Below are positions 53,561 to 61,587 of a stretch of 64,000 nt of DNA, piece after piece; the first letter of the stretch is position 1; each line of letters opens with the position of its first letter. Where the stretch lies: positions 3,934,907 through 3,998,906 of the forward strand of contig NC_014933.1 of assembly GCF_000186225.1 (NCBI RefSeq), given 5' to 3'. The notes beneath the pieces are model-generated. The model made no database searches, had not been told where the DNA came from, and was given only the letters and a program-made list of their open reading frames with translations. The DNA comes from Bacteroides helcogenes P 36-108. GTDB lineage: Bacteria; Bacteroidota; Bacteroidia; Bacteroidales; Bacteroidaceae. The translations under genes and the position numbers were made by a program.

Positions 53561-56290
53561 TTAATACCATTGGATATTAGTCTGTGTCTGACTCCTCTGT
53601 TCCCACTTCAAGTCTTGCAAAATCTGTGCAGTGGCACGAATCGTGAAGTTGTAGTATCTGTAATTTCCGAAAGGAGCAAGACTGGCAGTCATAGTGAAGC
53701 AGTGCAAGTCACGAGTTATGTTGAAAACTGTATTCGTTATCTTTTTCGCATTGAAATCATAGCCGGAATTAAAATTCACCGCCCATTTATTGGTAAGTTT
53801 AATGTTTCCGTTAATATTAAGGGCATTCAATGAAACCTTGTAGGGATAACGCATACTTTCCCGATTAATGGGCTTACTCTGATCTTCCGTAATATTGAAG
53901 CCCGTACTCAGGCTGACAGACCATGGCATGTTAAAGGCTTGGTAACCATCTGCGTCAGCCGTTGCCTTTTTTGTTTTCTTTTCCGGCAAACCTCCTCCGG
54001 CATTTTCATCATCCACAGCCTCATCCCCCTCTTCACTATTTGTCTTTTTCTTATCATCCTTCCCGTCATTCTTCCCAAAAAGTTTTTTGAAAGTGTCATT
54101 GTTGAGAGTGTAACTAAAAGAAGTTCCATATCCCGACCAACGCCCAAAACGTCCGTAGGACCACTCTGTACGGTTGCCTACATATACTTCTCCATTCTTG
54201 TCAAACTCATAGGCATAAGTGGCAAAAGTAGAGGCCATGCTGAAGGTATAGTTCTTCCCTAATTTCAGACGAAGATTCAAGCTCAAATCACTCCACGGCC
54301 TTGTTTGTGCAGCCATATTATAGCTGATGCTGGCGCCCAGCTCATCTATCAGGCTCACTTTGCGGATGGAGTCATTCTTGTCCTTATACTTCATCTCCAG
54401 ATTATTGGAAATACTGAAGTTAATGCTTCCTTGCTTCCCGCCACTCGGTACGCCAAACGGCTGTCCATCATAAAAAGAATATCTGACCGTATCACGCACT
54501 CCGGCCGTAGTTTCCTTGATGTAAGTATCATAATATCCATAGTGCGAAGAAGTAAAGTCCGGAGCTGCACTGATACTCACCGAAGGAGTGATGACATGGC
54601 GAATCTGTATGGCTTTCTTCGGTAAGAACAAAGGCTTATACATTCCGTAAATTTTAGTATTGATTCCCAGACTGGCATTGTAATTATAGACGCGGTGAAA
54701 ACCATAAATAGTATCTTTCACCACAGCTTGGGATGCCATATCCCAGTCTTGGGCTATTTTCCGAGTGTACCAACGTTCTGTATAGCTGACCGATGGAGTC
54801 AGATTAAAATGCTTAAACAGAGTGAATGTGGCACTAATGGGGATGTCATGCTGCATACCGTTCTCCCAATCTCGTATCAAATTGGACTTAAACAAACGGT
54901 CATCCTTTGTTCTGATACTGTTCTTCATGCGTCCGGTATAACGTATCGAAATCTTCTCATACCACTTTTCATCGCCCACGGGATGCTTCCGTTTGAAAGG
55001 GAAAAGGGTGCTGAGTGATATATTAAGATCGGGCAAGGTCACGGCAATGGAAGAATCCTTCATGTTCTGAGCTATGTTTCCCGATGCCGAGATAGATAAT
55101 TTCTGGTCGGGGAAGTTACGTGAATAACTGACACTGGAGGTTTTGGTATTCTGCGACATCGCCTGAGCATTATACAAATTACCGATGTTAGTACGTTCAT
55201 AACTGCTGGTAGCAAAGTTCACACTGGCAGAAAAGGTTGAGTTCGGGCTTGCCTTTGCATCTTGGCGATGAGACCATACTACCTTAAAATCTTTGGCCAC
55301 CGAATAGTCCGGTAACCCCTTATCTCCGGTTTTCGTAACTTGATAACTTGCCTGCAACAGACCGGAATATTTATATCGGCGCACATAATTGGATTCAGCA
55401 TTCAATGCCCAGGAACCTTTCGTAAAGATATCCGCCCTCAACTTCAAATCCATTTTATCACTGATGGCAAAATAATACCCGCCATCCGTAAGGCCAAAGC
55501 CGCGATTGGAGTCATCCATATAGGTAGGCATCAGGAAACCGGACTGATAGCTGCTGGAGAACGGAAAGAAAAAGAACGGAACCGCCAAAGGCAAGGGGAC
55601 ATCTTCCACTACCAAATAAGCAGGACCCGTCACCACATTCTTTTTGGGACGTACCTTGGCATAAGTCATCTGCATATAGAAGTGAGGATGGTCATGGTGG
55701 TCACAGGTGGTATAGCGTCCGCTTTTCATATAGAGTTCGTCATTGCTCCCCTTCTTTGCATTGTTACCTGTCACATAACCTTCACCTTGCTGGCTCACCA
55801 CATTACTGATAATACCTTTCTTACTCTTGAAATTATAACGGATTGTATCTGTTTCATAAGAAGTATCACCATCCTTAAAGACCGGACGGCCTTTCACTGC
55901 GCCTAACGAGTCTGCCACTCCATGAGCAAAAACCGTGCTGTTATCCATATCCATGGAAATGACATCGGCATTCAGATCCGAACCGGGATAAGCAACCTTG
56001 CCTTGTCCGTAAAGGTTGGCTATTCCTCCTTGCGTAAATACAATAGAGTCCGTGGCTTCATAAGTAACCGGAGCATCAAGCGCCTGCTTTTTAGGCGCAA
56101 CGGCCGGCAATGTGTCCCGGCGTACCTGGTCTTCCGGCAAGGTATCTCGCTTCTGTAAAGAATCTGCGACCTGGCTTACAGGCGGCGTTATCCTCCTCCC
56201 ACGACGCTGAGATACAGCTCTACCGGAGAGAAGAAGCAAGACAAATAGTAGCATGAATGATATGAATGTATTTGCTTTCAATGGCGTCAT
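53561..56290 (-). CDS. LptD-like outer-membrane LPS-assembly protein
   Basis: A 909-residue outer-membrane protein. A signal peptide (about 1-27) is followed by a short basic/proline stretch and an OstA/LptA-like periplasmic domain at about 75-200 (GQGKVAYPGSDLNADVISMD and so on). A large beta-barrel with alternating strands then runs to the C-terminal aromatic residue (NIQWY). A KKTKK/DEENAG-rich low-complexity insertion is present near 780-820, probably an extracellular or periplasmic loop. LptD inserts LPS into the outer leaflet; this Bacteroidetes homologue is distant. It is longer than E. coli LptD (about 780). Confidence 0.82.
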   Translation of the reverse strand: MTPLKANTFISFMLLFVLLLLSGRAVSQRRGRRITPPVSQVADSLQKRDTLPEDQVRRDTLPAVAPKKQALDAPVTYEATDSIVFTQGGIANLYGQGKVAYPGSDLNADVISMDMDNSTVFAHGVADSLGAVKGRPVFKDGDTSYETDTIRYNFKSKKGIISNVVSQQGEGYVTGNNAKKGSNDELYMKSGRYTTCDHHDHPHFYMQMTYAKVRPKKNVVTGPAYLVVEDVPLPLAVPFFFFPFSSSYQSGFLMPTYMDDSNRGFGLTDGGYYFAISDKMDLKLRADIFTKGSWALNAESNYVRRYKYSGLLQASYQVTKTGDKGLPDYSVAKDFKVVWSHRQDAKASPNSTFSASVNFATSSYERTNIGNLYNAQAMSQNTKTSSVSYSRNFPDQKLSISASGNIAQNMKDSSIAVTLPDLNISLSTLFPFKRKHPVGDEKWYEKISIRYTGRMKNSIRTKDDRLFKSNLIRDWENGMQHDIPISATFTLFKHFNLTPSVSYTERWYTRKIAQDWDMASQAVVKDTIYGFHRVYNYNASLGINTKIYGMYKPLFLPKKAIQIRHVITPSVSISAAPDFTSSHYGYYDTYIKETTAGVRDTVRYSFYDGQPFGVPSGGKQGSINFSISNNLEMKYKDKNDSIRKVSLIDELGASISYNMAAQTRPWSDLSLNLRLKLGKNYTFSMASTFATYAYEFDKNGEVYVGNRTEWSYGRFGRWSGYGTSFSYTLNNDTFKKLFGKNDGKDDKKKTNSEEGDEAVDDENAGGGLPEKKTKKATADADGYQAFNMPWSVSLSTGFNITEDQSKPINRESMRYPYKVSLNALNINGNIKLTNKWAVNFNSGYDFNAKKITNTVFNITRDLHCFTMTASLAPFGNYRYYNFTIRATAQILQDLKWEQRSQTQTNIQWY

Positions 56291-56317
56291 TAACTTTATA
56301 GTTTACGCTTGAAGCGA

Positions 56318-56325
56318 CAAAAGTA
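56318..56325 (-). promoter_or_regulatory. Promoter -7 box of the LptD-like gene
   Basis: TACTTTTG on the minus strand, 27 nt before the start, fits TAnnTTTG. Confidence 0.6.
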
Positions 56326-56370
56326 CGTAATTAATATGGATAATCTTCTTTTTTAAAGAAATTTAGATTG

Positions 56371-56907
56371 CTACAAGAACAGTTCGCACCATTGATCAAA
56401 ACGCTGCACCCCCTCTGCCCCATAGCGTTCCAGACTCTTTCGGGCCTTCTCTACGGACTTCTCTTTATCCAGACGTGTTTTTGAATAAAATTTATCGGCA
56501 AAACAAATGACCTGTTCCTCCAGACTGACGGGAATCATTTCGCGGTGTGGAACCGGTAAATTCTGTGCCACAATCTCTGCCAAAGAAAGTCCAGCCCCTG
56601 TGTGGCGTTCGCAGACCAATGCATGACGGGGATAGCCTTCACTGCGCACCAAGTCGGCTCCCAAATATCCATGACAGATGTACGGTTTGTCACCAAAGCA
56701 ATAAATGCCATCTGCATCCGTAAGAAAGATGCCGATATCGTGCAGCATAGCTGCCTCATACAAAAACTCCTTGTCCATAGAAAGCTCCGAATGCCGTTCT
56801 GCAATCCACAAGGCTTTATCGGCAACAGAATGACTATGAGTCAATAATATAGACTTCAGTTCGTTTGCTTCAGGATAATATTTATCAATCAACCAATCGG
56901 GAGACAT
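56371..56907 (-). CDS. HD-domain phosphohydrolase-like protein
   Basis: About 178 residues from ATG 56907 (MSPDWLIDKYYPEAN); an in-frame start at 56934 would add nine residues. The HD-domain metal ligands are visible: LTHSHSV (His near 24-26), MLHDIG (His56, Asp57), HGYLGADLV and the later CERHTGAG. The domain is that of HD phosphohydrolases (nucleotide or phosphate-ester cleavage); the substrate is unknown. It is divergent from the polysaccharide deacetylase gene and upstream of the LptD-like gene on the same strand. Confidence 0.85.
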   Translation of the reverse strand: MSPDWLIDKYYPEANELKSILLTHSHSVADKALWIAERHSELSMDKEFLYEAAMLHDIGIFLTDADGIYCFGDKPYICHGYLGADLVRSEGYPRHALVCERHTGAGLSLAEIVAQNLPVPHREMIPVSLEEQVICFADKFYSKTRLDKEKSVEKARKSLERYGAEGVQRFDQWCELFL

Positions 56908-56966
56908 AATACTTTTCTTTTGTAATTTGCACAAATAATTCTTTACTTATGCTATTTTTGCCGACA

Positions 56967-56974
56967 AAAATACA
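56967..56974 (-). promoter_or_regulatory. Promoter -7 box of the HD-domain gene
   Basis: TATTTTTG on the minus strand, 59 nt before the start at 56907, fits TAnnTTTG. The plus strand has the same box at 56955-56962 in this divergent region. Confidence 0.5.
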
Positions 56975-56996
56975 AATTATTCTGCAACAATAACTA

Positions 56997-57004
56997 ACTT
57001 TGTC
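56997..57004 (+). promoter_or_regulatory. Promoter -7 box of the deacetylase operon
   Basis: TAACTTTG, 23 nt before the polysaccharide deacetylase start, fits TAnnTTTG. Confidence 0.6.
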
Positions 57005-57027
57005 GAGTATAATAATATATAGAAGCT

Positions 57028-57828
57028 ATGATTCTTTTAAGTTTTGACACAGAAGAATTTGACGTTCCCCGCGAACATGGAGTAGAGTTTTCTTTGGATG
57101 AAGCCATGAAAGTTTCAATATATGGTACATGCAAAATTCTTGACTGCCTGCAAAAGAATGAGGTAAAGGCCACTTTCTTTTGTACGACCAATTTTGCCGA
57201 AAATGCTCCCTTAGTGATGCAGCGCATCATAGACGAGGGGCATGAAGTAGCGGCACACGGCTGTGATCATTGGCATCCGCAAAGCTCAGACGTACGCATC
57301 TCCAAAGCAACACTTGAGAGACTCACCAAAACCACCATAAACGGATATCGACAGCCACGCATGTTCCCGGTTTCGGACAGCGAAATCGAGAATAACGGCT
57401 ACATCTACAATTCCTCTTTAAATCCTGCCTTCATTCCCGGCCGCTATATGCACCTGACCGAACCACGCACCTGCTTCATGAAAGGAAACGTGCTGCAGAT
57501 TCCGGCTTCAGTAACACCGTTACTGCGTTTTCCACTATTCTGGCTTTCATGTCATAATCTACCCATAGGCCTCTACTTGTGGATGATTCGCCGGGTACTT
57601 CGCCATGACGGTTATTTCGTCACTTATTTCCATCCCTGGGAATTTTTCCCGTTAGGCGAACATCCCGAATTCAAAATGCCTTTTATCATAAAGAATCATG
57701 CAGGCGACGGAATGGTGAAACGACTCGATATCCTTATCAAAGAGCTGAAGAGAAAAGGCTATCCGTTTATGACCTACAATGAATTTGCCGGCATCAAGAT
57801 TGCAGAACTTAAAAACGAAAAAAAATGA
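57028..57828 (+). CDS. Polysaccharide deacetylase-family protein
   Basis: A 266-residue NodB-homology protein. Motif 1 is SFDTEEFD (5-12) in place of the common TFDD, motif 2 is HEVAAHGCDHW with His77 and His81 as metal ligands, and motif 3 is GYRQPRMFP near 106-114. The family de-N-acetylates sugars in glycans. There is no signal peptide, so it acts in the cytoplasm or on a lipid-linked sugar at the membrane. Its stop overlaps the next gene's ATG by 4 nt, so it is tightly coupled to a membrane glycosyltransferase and GtrA. Confidence 0.88.
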   Translation: MILLSFDTEEFDVPREHGVEFSLDEAMKVSIYGTCKILDCLQKNEVKATFFCTTNFAENAPLVMQRIIDEGHEVAAHGCDHWHPQSSDVRISKATLERLTKTTINGYRQPRMFPVSDSEIENNGYIYNSSLNPAFIPGRYMHLTEPRTCFMKGNVLQIPASVTPLLRFPLFWLSCHNLPIGLYLWMIRRVLRHDGYFVTYFHPWEFFPLGEHPEFKMPFIIKNHAGDGMVKRLDILIKELKRKGYPFMTYNEFAGIKIAELKNEKK

Positions 57829-58781
57829 TCAGATTGGCGATTGTTTGCCCTTGCTATAATGAGGAGGCCGTACTCCGACACTCCGCGGAACAGTTGACAG
57901 CCCTGCTGGATGATCTGGCAACCAAGCGGAAAATCACATCCGACAGTTTCGTACTTTTGGTAAACGATGGCAGCAAAGACAGCACGTGGCAGATCATCCG
58001 TGAACTCCACTCTGCAAACCCTTACATAAAGGGAATAAATCTTTTACGCAACGTCGGACATCAGAATGCTATCATGGCTGGGATGATGACTGCCAAGAAA
58101 TGGAGCGATGCAGTAATCACAATGGACGTTGACCTACAGGACGATCTGCAGGCCATAGAACGCATGATAGATTTGCATGCCGAAGGATATGACATTGTAT
58201 ATGGCATAAAGGTACAACGAAAAGCAGATCCTGCCCTGAAACGATTATCAGCCATGGCATTCTATAAACTTCAGAAGCAAATGGGAGTAGAAAACTACTA
58301 CAACCATGCCGACTTCCGCTTGTTGAGCAAACGTGCACTCTGTCTGCTTGCCGAATATCAGGAAAGGAATTTGTACCTGCGCGGAATTATCCCTTTGCTG
58401 GGGCTCCCCTCAACCACCGTAGATGACACAATCAAGGAACGTACGGCAGGCGTTTCCAAATATACCTTAAAAAAGATGCTGAATCTGGCACTGGATGGTA
58501 TCACATCTTTTTCTGTCAAGCCCATCTACTGCATTGTGTATTCTGGAGGGATATTCATCCTCATCAGTATATTTATCGGTTTTTACGTACTCTATTCTTT
58601 GGTTTCGGGTACTGCCGAGCACGGATGGGCTTCCCTCATGCTCTCTATCTGGTTTGTAGGAGGCGCTGTACTGGTTTCCATCGGCTGCATAGGCGTGTAT
58701 ATCGGGAAAATCTACAAAGAGGTGAAACACCGCCCACTCTACAACATCGAAGAAATCCTATATGAGCACAAACAAGATTAA
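57825..58781 (+). CDS. Family 2 glycosyltransferase, polyprenyl-phosphate sugar transferase type (GtrB/DPM-like)
   Basis: A 318-residue GT2 enzyme. A GT-A catalytic domain occupies about 1-215, with CPCYNEE (8-14), NDGSKDST and the metal motif DVDLQDD at 101-107, and two membrane spans follow near 228-258 and 262-290. This is the layout of GtrB, ArnC and DPM synthases, which load a sugar onto polyprenyl phosphate. Coupling to a GtrA-like protein downstream and a deacetylase upstream supports modification of a surface glycan by a lipid-carried sugar, as inference. Confidence 0.9.
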   Translation: MIRLAIVCPCYNEEAVLRHSAEQLTALLDDLATKRKITSDSFVLLVNDGSKDSTWQIIRELHSANPYIKGINLLRNVGHQNAIMAGMMTAKKWSDAVITMDVDLQDDLQAIERMIDLHAEGYDIVYGIKVQRKADPALKRLSAMAFYKLQKQMGVENYYNHADFRLLSKRALCLLAEYQERNLYLRGIIPLLGLPSTTVDDTIKERTAGVSKYTLKKMLNLALDGITSFSVKPIYCIVYSGGIFILISIFIGFYVLYSLVSGTAEHGWASLMLSIWFVGGAVLVSIGCIGVYIGKIYKEVKHRPLYNIEEILYEHKQD

Positions 58782-59196
58782 GATGCTTTGGGAAAGCCAC
58801 CCGGAGTGGCAGGAAAAACTTTGGCAAGTAGTACGGTTTGGCATCGTAGGAACAATTTCATCAGCCATCCACTATGGGGTATATTACCTTCTGTTGCAGG
58901 CAGTAAATGCAAACATTGCGTTCACAGGCGGCTATGCAGTGGGCTTTGTCTGCAACTATTTCCTCACTACTTTTTTTACCTTCCGTTCGCATCCTTCATC
59001 AACCAACGCCGCCGGTTTCAGTGTCAGCCATATAGTTAACTACCTGCTGGAAATCGGACTCTTAAACTTGTTTCTTTGGATGGGAGCCGGAGAACTACTT
59101 GCTCCTATCGTGGTAATGGTGATCGTAGTACCCATCAATTTTCTGATTCTTCACTTTGTATATACTTACCGGAAAAGCGGCCGACTTCCGTCATAG
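58762..59196 (+). CDS. GtrA-family membrane protein
   Basis: A 144-residue protein with four membrane spans and the GtrA signature (FGIVGTISSAIHYGVYYLL, then GYAVGFVCNYFLTTFFTFR). GtrA proteins are thought to flip or help transfer polyprenyl-phosphate-linked sugars, in partnership with a GtrB-like transferase such as the one encoded just upstream. The start at 58762 overlaps the transferase gene by 20 nt; an ATG at 58783 right after its stop is equally possible. It is the last gene of the operon; AT-rich DNA follows. Confidence 0.88.
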   Translation: MSTNKIKMLWESHPEWQEKLWQVVRFGIVGTISSAIHYGVYYLLLQAVNANIAFTGGYAVGFVCNYFLTTFFTFRSHPSSTNAAGFSVSHIVNYLLEIGLLNLFLWMGAGELLAPIVVMVIVVPINFLILHFVYTYRKSGRLPS

Positions 59197-59332
59197 GGCA
59201 ATATCAAGATCCTGTTAATAGGAAATACGAAAATATAGACGAATGATTAGTTTAGTCTGTTTGATATATATAACAAAGAGTAAACTAAGCTATTTCTGAA
59301 AAAGGTTATTTTTCCTACTAAAAATCATTTTA

Positions 59333-59340
59333 TATCTTTG
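59333..59340 (+). promoter_or_regulatory. Promoter -7 box of the nucleotidyltransferase-like gene
   Basis: TATCTTTG, 17 nt before the start, fits TAnnTTTG. Confidence 0.55.
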
Positions 59341-59357
59341 AGGAAAATTATAAAAAC

Positions 59358-59831
59358 ATGAAGATTAAAGAAAAAATCACTCAAGCCATTGCAAGTATAT
59401 CCAACGAATTACAGAAGATAACCCCTGAATTCTATATTATTGGGGCATCTGCTATGATTTTATCAGACATAGAAATAGGGGAAACCTTAGATATTGACAT
59501 TTTGACTACCGAAGCAAACTCATCCAAATTACAACATCTACTAAATAGGTATATGGAGATTGCTCCAAAAACAAAAGAAGATGATTTGTTTCGTTCTAAT
59601 TTTGCCAGATTCAATCTTCCATTAATGGATATAGAAGTTATGGGTAACCTTCAAATCAAGAAAAATAATATTTGGCAATCTGTTTATGTGCATGAATATA
59701 AAGAAGTGGATATTGGAAACTTAATTATTAAAATACCAACTATTAAAGAACAAAAAAGAATTTTATTTCTCTTTGGCAGAGAGAAAGATTTAAAAAGAAT
59801 TTCAATATTAAATCAGCACCTTTCAGATTAA
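59358..59831 (+). CDS. Small nucleotidyltransferase-fold protein
   Basis: A 157-residue protein with the nucleotidyltransferase core: IIGASA at about 27-32 (the G-x-S loop), the acidic pair DID at 45-47, and a third acid in MDIEV (Asp92). This resembles the minimal or AbiEii-type transferase group that often acts in toxin-antitoxin or phage-defence pairs. No partner gene is adjacent, so any such role is speculation. Its codons are visibly more AT-rich than those of its neighbours, and a relaxase remnant follows, which points to horizontal origin. Confidence 0.7.
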   Translation: MKIKEKITQAIASISNELQKITPEFYIIGASAMILSDIEIGETLDIDILTTEANSSKLQHLLNRYMEIAPKTKEDDLFRSNFARFNLPLMDIEVMGNLQIKKNNIWQSVYVHEYKEVDIGNLIIKIPTIKEQKRILFLFGREKDLKRISILNQHLSD

Positions 59832-59922
59832 AAATTTACTCCTTTCCCTTCTTAGGTGACAATGAAGATTATTGAATACTTTGTCCATTGATTTGCAGAG
59901 CCAATTTTCGCTTATCTATTGG

Positions 59923-60271
59923 CTATATCACAATTTGTATCGAAGTTTGTTTTGTAGCAAACCTTTTATTATATTCTTCTGAATATAGTAGTTCGGTATA
60001 TTTCAATAACTCACAGAAGTTTCTCTTTGTTGTTCTTGTTGTGTTACAAGCCTTCTTTCCTGTTTGGCTGACTTTTCTTTGTTCTCCTGTCACGATAGGT
60101 ATAACAGTGGCGTGTATATGTGACATATATCCGTGTCCATGTGCAGAACTGCAGAAACAGTATTCTCCCGTTCAAACTCTTTGTACAGTCACTGCTGGTT
60201 ATCACTACACCACTCATCCAAACTTCGCCATATCTTTATATGTACCCGAAAGCATGAGTATATAGGTATTC
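59923..60271 (-). pseudogene. Remnant of a Mob/Pre-type plasmid relaxase (plasmid recombination enzyme)
   Basis: Minus-strand fragments match the Mob_Pre family in order. One frame gives YILMLSGTYKDMAKF (about 60259-60215). After a frameshift it continues LDEWCSDNQQ, an in-frame TGA, then LYKEFERENTVSAVLHMD, and CHIHATVIPIVTGEQRK with the HIH relaxase histidines. It decays into unrecognisable sequence before a stop at 59923. Both ends of the protein are missing. These enzymes nick mobilisable plasmids and transposons, so this is a scar of an integrated mobile element. Confidence 0.75.
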
Positions 60272-60354
60272 ATTAGCCTAAATAAGAAAAACAGATAAAA
60301 CAAAGGGGGAAATCACGCAGCAATCACAAGACGCTATTAACCAATAGCATATAT

Positions 60355-61311
60355 TTAACTTTTTAGTTTTTTCTTTCTCTTTTTCCACAACTGATAACTG
60401 TTAATGATGTTCTGCCACAGCACATAAGAACCGGGACCTACGGAAGACAATGGGTTAAGGTAAGTATATGCCATCCAAATGGCAAGTACAGTATTTTTCT
60501 GTCCCAATGCCTGCCCGCCACTGATGCGTTCCTTGTAACGTCCTCCTATTCTTTTGCCTAAATAGAACTGAACACAACAAGCTACCAGTCCGGCCAAAGC
60601 TATCAGCACTTTCACAAGAACAGGAGCTTCACTATTTACCAAAGAACGTACAGTCTGCCCGGAGACAATGGCAAGTGCCACAGCCCATAGATAGAAAGCC
60701 GCATCGCGCCCCCCCAACAACGCATGATATACCTTTGGTACAAACGTATGCAAAAACCAAGCTAAAAAGAATGGAAACAGTAAAAGTGGGAATACCTTAC
60801 TCAGAATTTTCAAGAAAGCGACCAAAAACGTTATATCCGCATGAGGCTCCACTAAAGGAAACACTAAAGGAACGATTATTGCCGCCAAAAGATTGGATAA
60901 TAAGGTATAGGTGGTCAGACTCGATGCACTTCCTCCCAATTTGTCGGTTATGACTGCGGCAGCAGTGGCAGTAGGAGAAATAAGACAAACCATCATCCCC
61001 TCAAATACCTCACGATAAGTTTCTTGCATGGAGCAACACACCAACAAAGCTGCAACAACCAGACAAGAAATCACTTGAAACAGCAATAGCCATCCATGCC
61101 AAGCTTTTGGCCTCAACTCATGCACTTCCACCTTGCAAAAAGTAAGCAGCAATTGAGCGAAAATCAAGGCCGGCGTCAAAAAAGCAACCAAACCATTCAC
61201 ACAAGGCTTGACAGATACCATGAAAGGGATCCTTGCAAAAAAGAAATATGCCAAAGTGCCTGTAATCATCGCCAAAGGTAATGTCCAGTTCTTCAAAAAA
61301 CGGAGAATCAT
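60355..61311 (-). CDS. BASS-family (bile acid:sodium symporter-like) transporter
   Basis: A 318-residue integral membrane protein with nine to ten spans. Two family-typical blocks are the unwound-helix segments around SPTATAAAVITDKLGGS (near 132-148) and GGQALGQKNTVLAIWMAYTYLNP (near 265-287). BASS proteins move organic anions such as bile acids, pantoate or keto acids with sodium; the substrate is not predictable. A single gene next to the mobile-element scar but with normal base composition. Confidence 0.82.
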   Translation of the reverse strand: MILRFLKNWTLPLAMITGTLAYFFFARIPFMVSVKPCVNGLVAFLTPALIFAQLLLTFCKVEVHELRPKAWHGWLLLFQVISCLVVAALLVCCSMQETYREVFEGMMVCLISPTATAAAVITDKLGGSASSLTTYTLLSNLLAAIIVPLVFPLVEPHADITFLVAFLKILSKVFPLLLFPFFLAWFLHTFVPKVYHALLGGRDAAFYLWAVALAIVSGQTVRSLVNSEAPVLVKVLIALAGLVACCVQFYLGKRIGGRYKERISGGQALGQKNTVLAIWMAYTYLNPLSSVGPGSYVLWQNIINSYQLWKKRKKKLKS

Positions 61312-61357
61312 AGCCGTCTGTTATTTGGTACGAAATGTGTTTCTAAATTACCGACCG

Positions 61358-61365
61358 CAAAGTTA
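61358..61365 (-). promoter_or_regulatory. Promoter -7 box of the BASS transporter gene
   Basis: TAACTTTG on the minus strand, 46 nt before the start, fits TAnnTTTG. Confidence 0.6.
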
Positions 61366-61566
61366 CTGATATTATCAATAACTTTGCCGGAAAAGGAAGA
61401 AGATATGCACAATTTCATATCTTCAGTAATTTAAAACTGGAAAAAATGGCCGGAACCACTGGAACATCCGAAGATAGAAGAATAGAATAAAGACTAAATC
61501 TATCTAAAATGAATGCCAAAAACACAAAACTTAAAAGCAAAGTATAAGTTTTCTATAAATTTCCAC

Positions 61567-61574
61567 TACATTTG
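61567..61574 (+). promoter_or_regulatory. Promoter -7 box of the amidase-MCE operon
   Basis: TACATTTG, 13 nt before the ATG at 61588, fits TAnnTTTG. It falls inside the longer in-frame reading from 61513, so that start is rejected. Confidence 0.6.
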
Positions 61575-61587
61575 CACAGATTTTTGT

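Noticed and set aside
59888..60265. Plus-strand 125-codon open frame in the low-GC scar
   Set aside because: The opposite strand carries recognisable Mob/Pre relaxase sequence with the HIHATVIPIV block, so this frame is its antisense shadow.
59197..60354. Complete toxin-antitoxin or abortive-infection pair
   Set aside because: Only one intact small gene is present; no partner toxin or AbiEi-like gene is seen on either strand.
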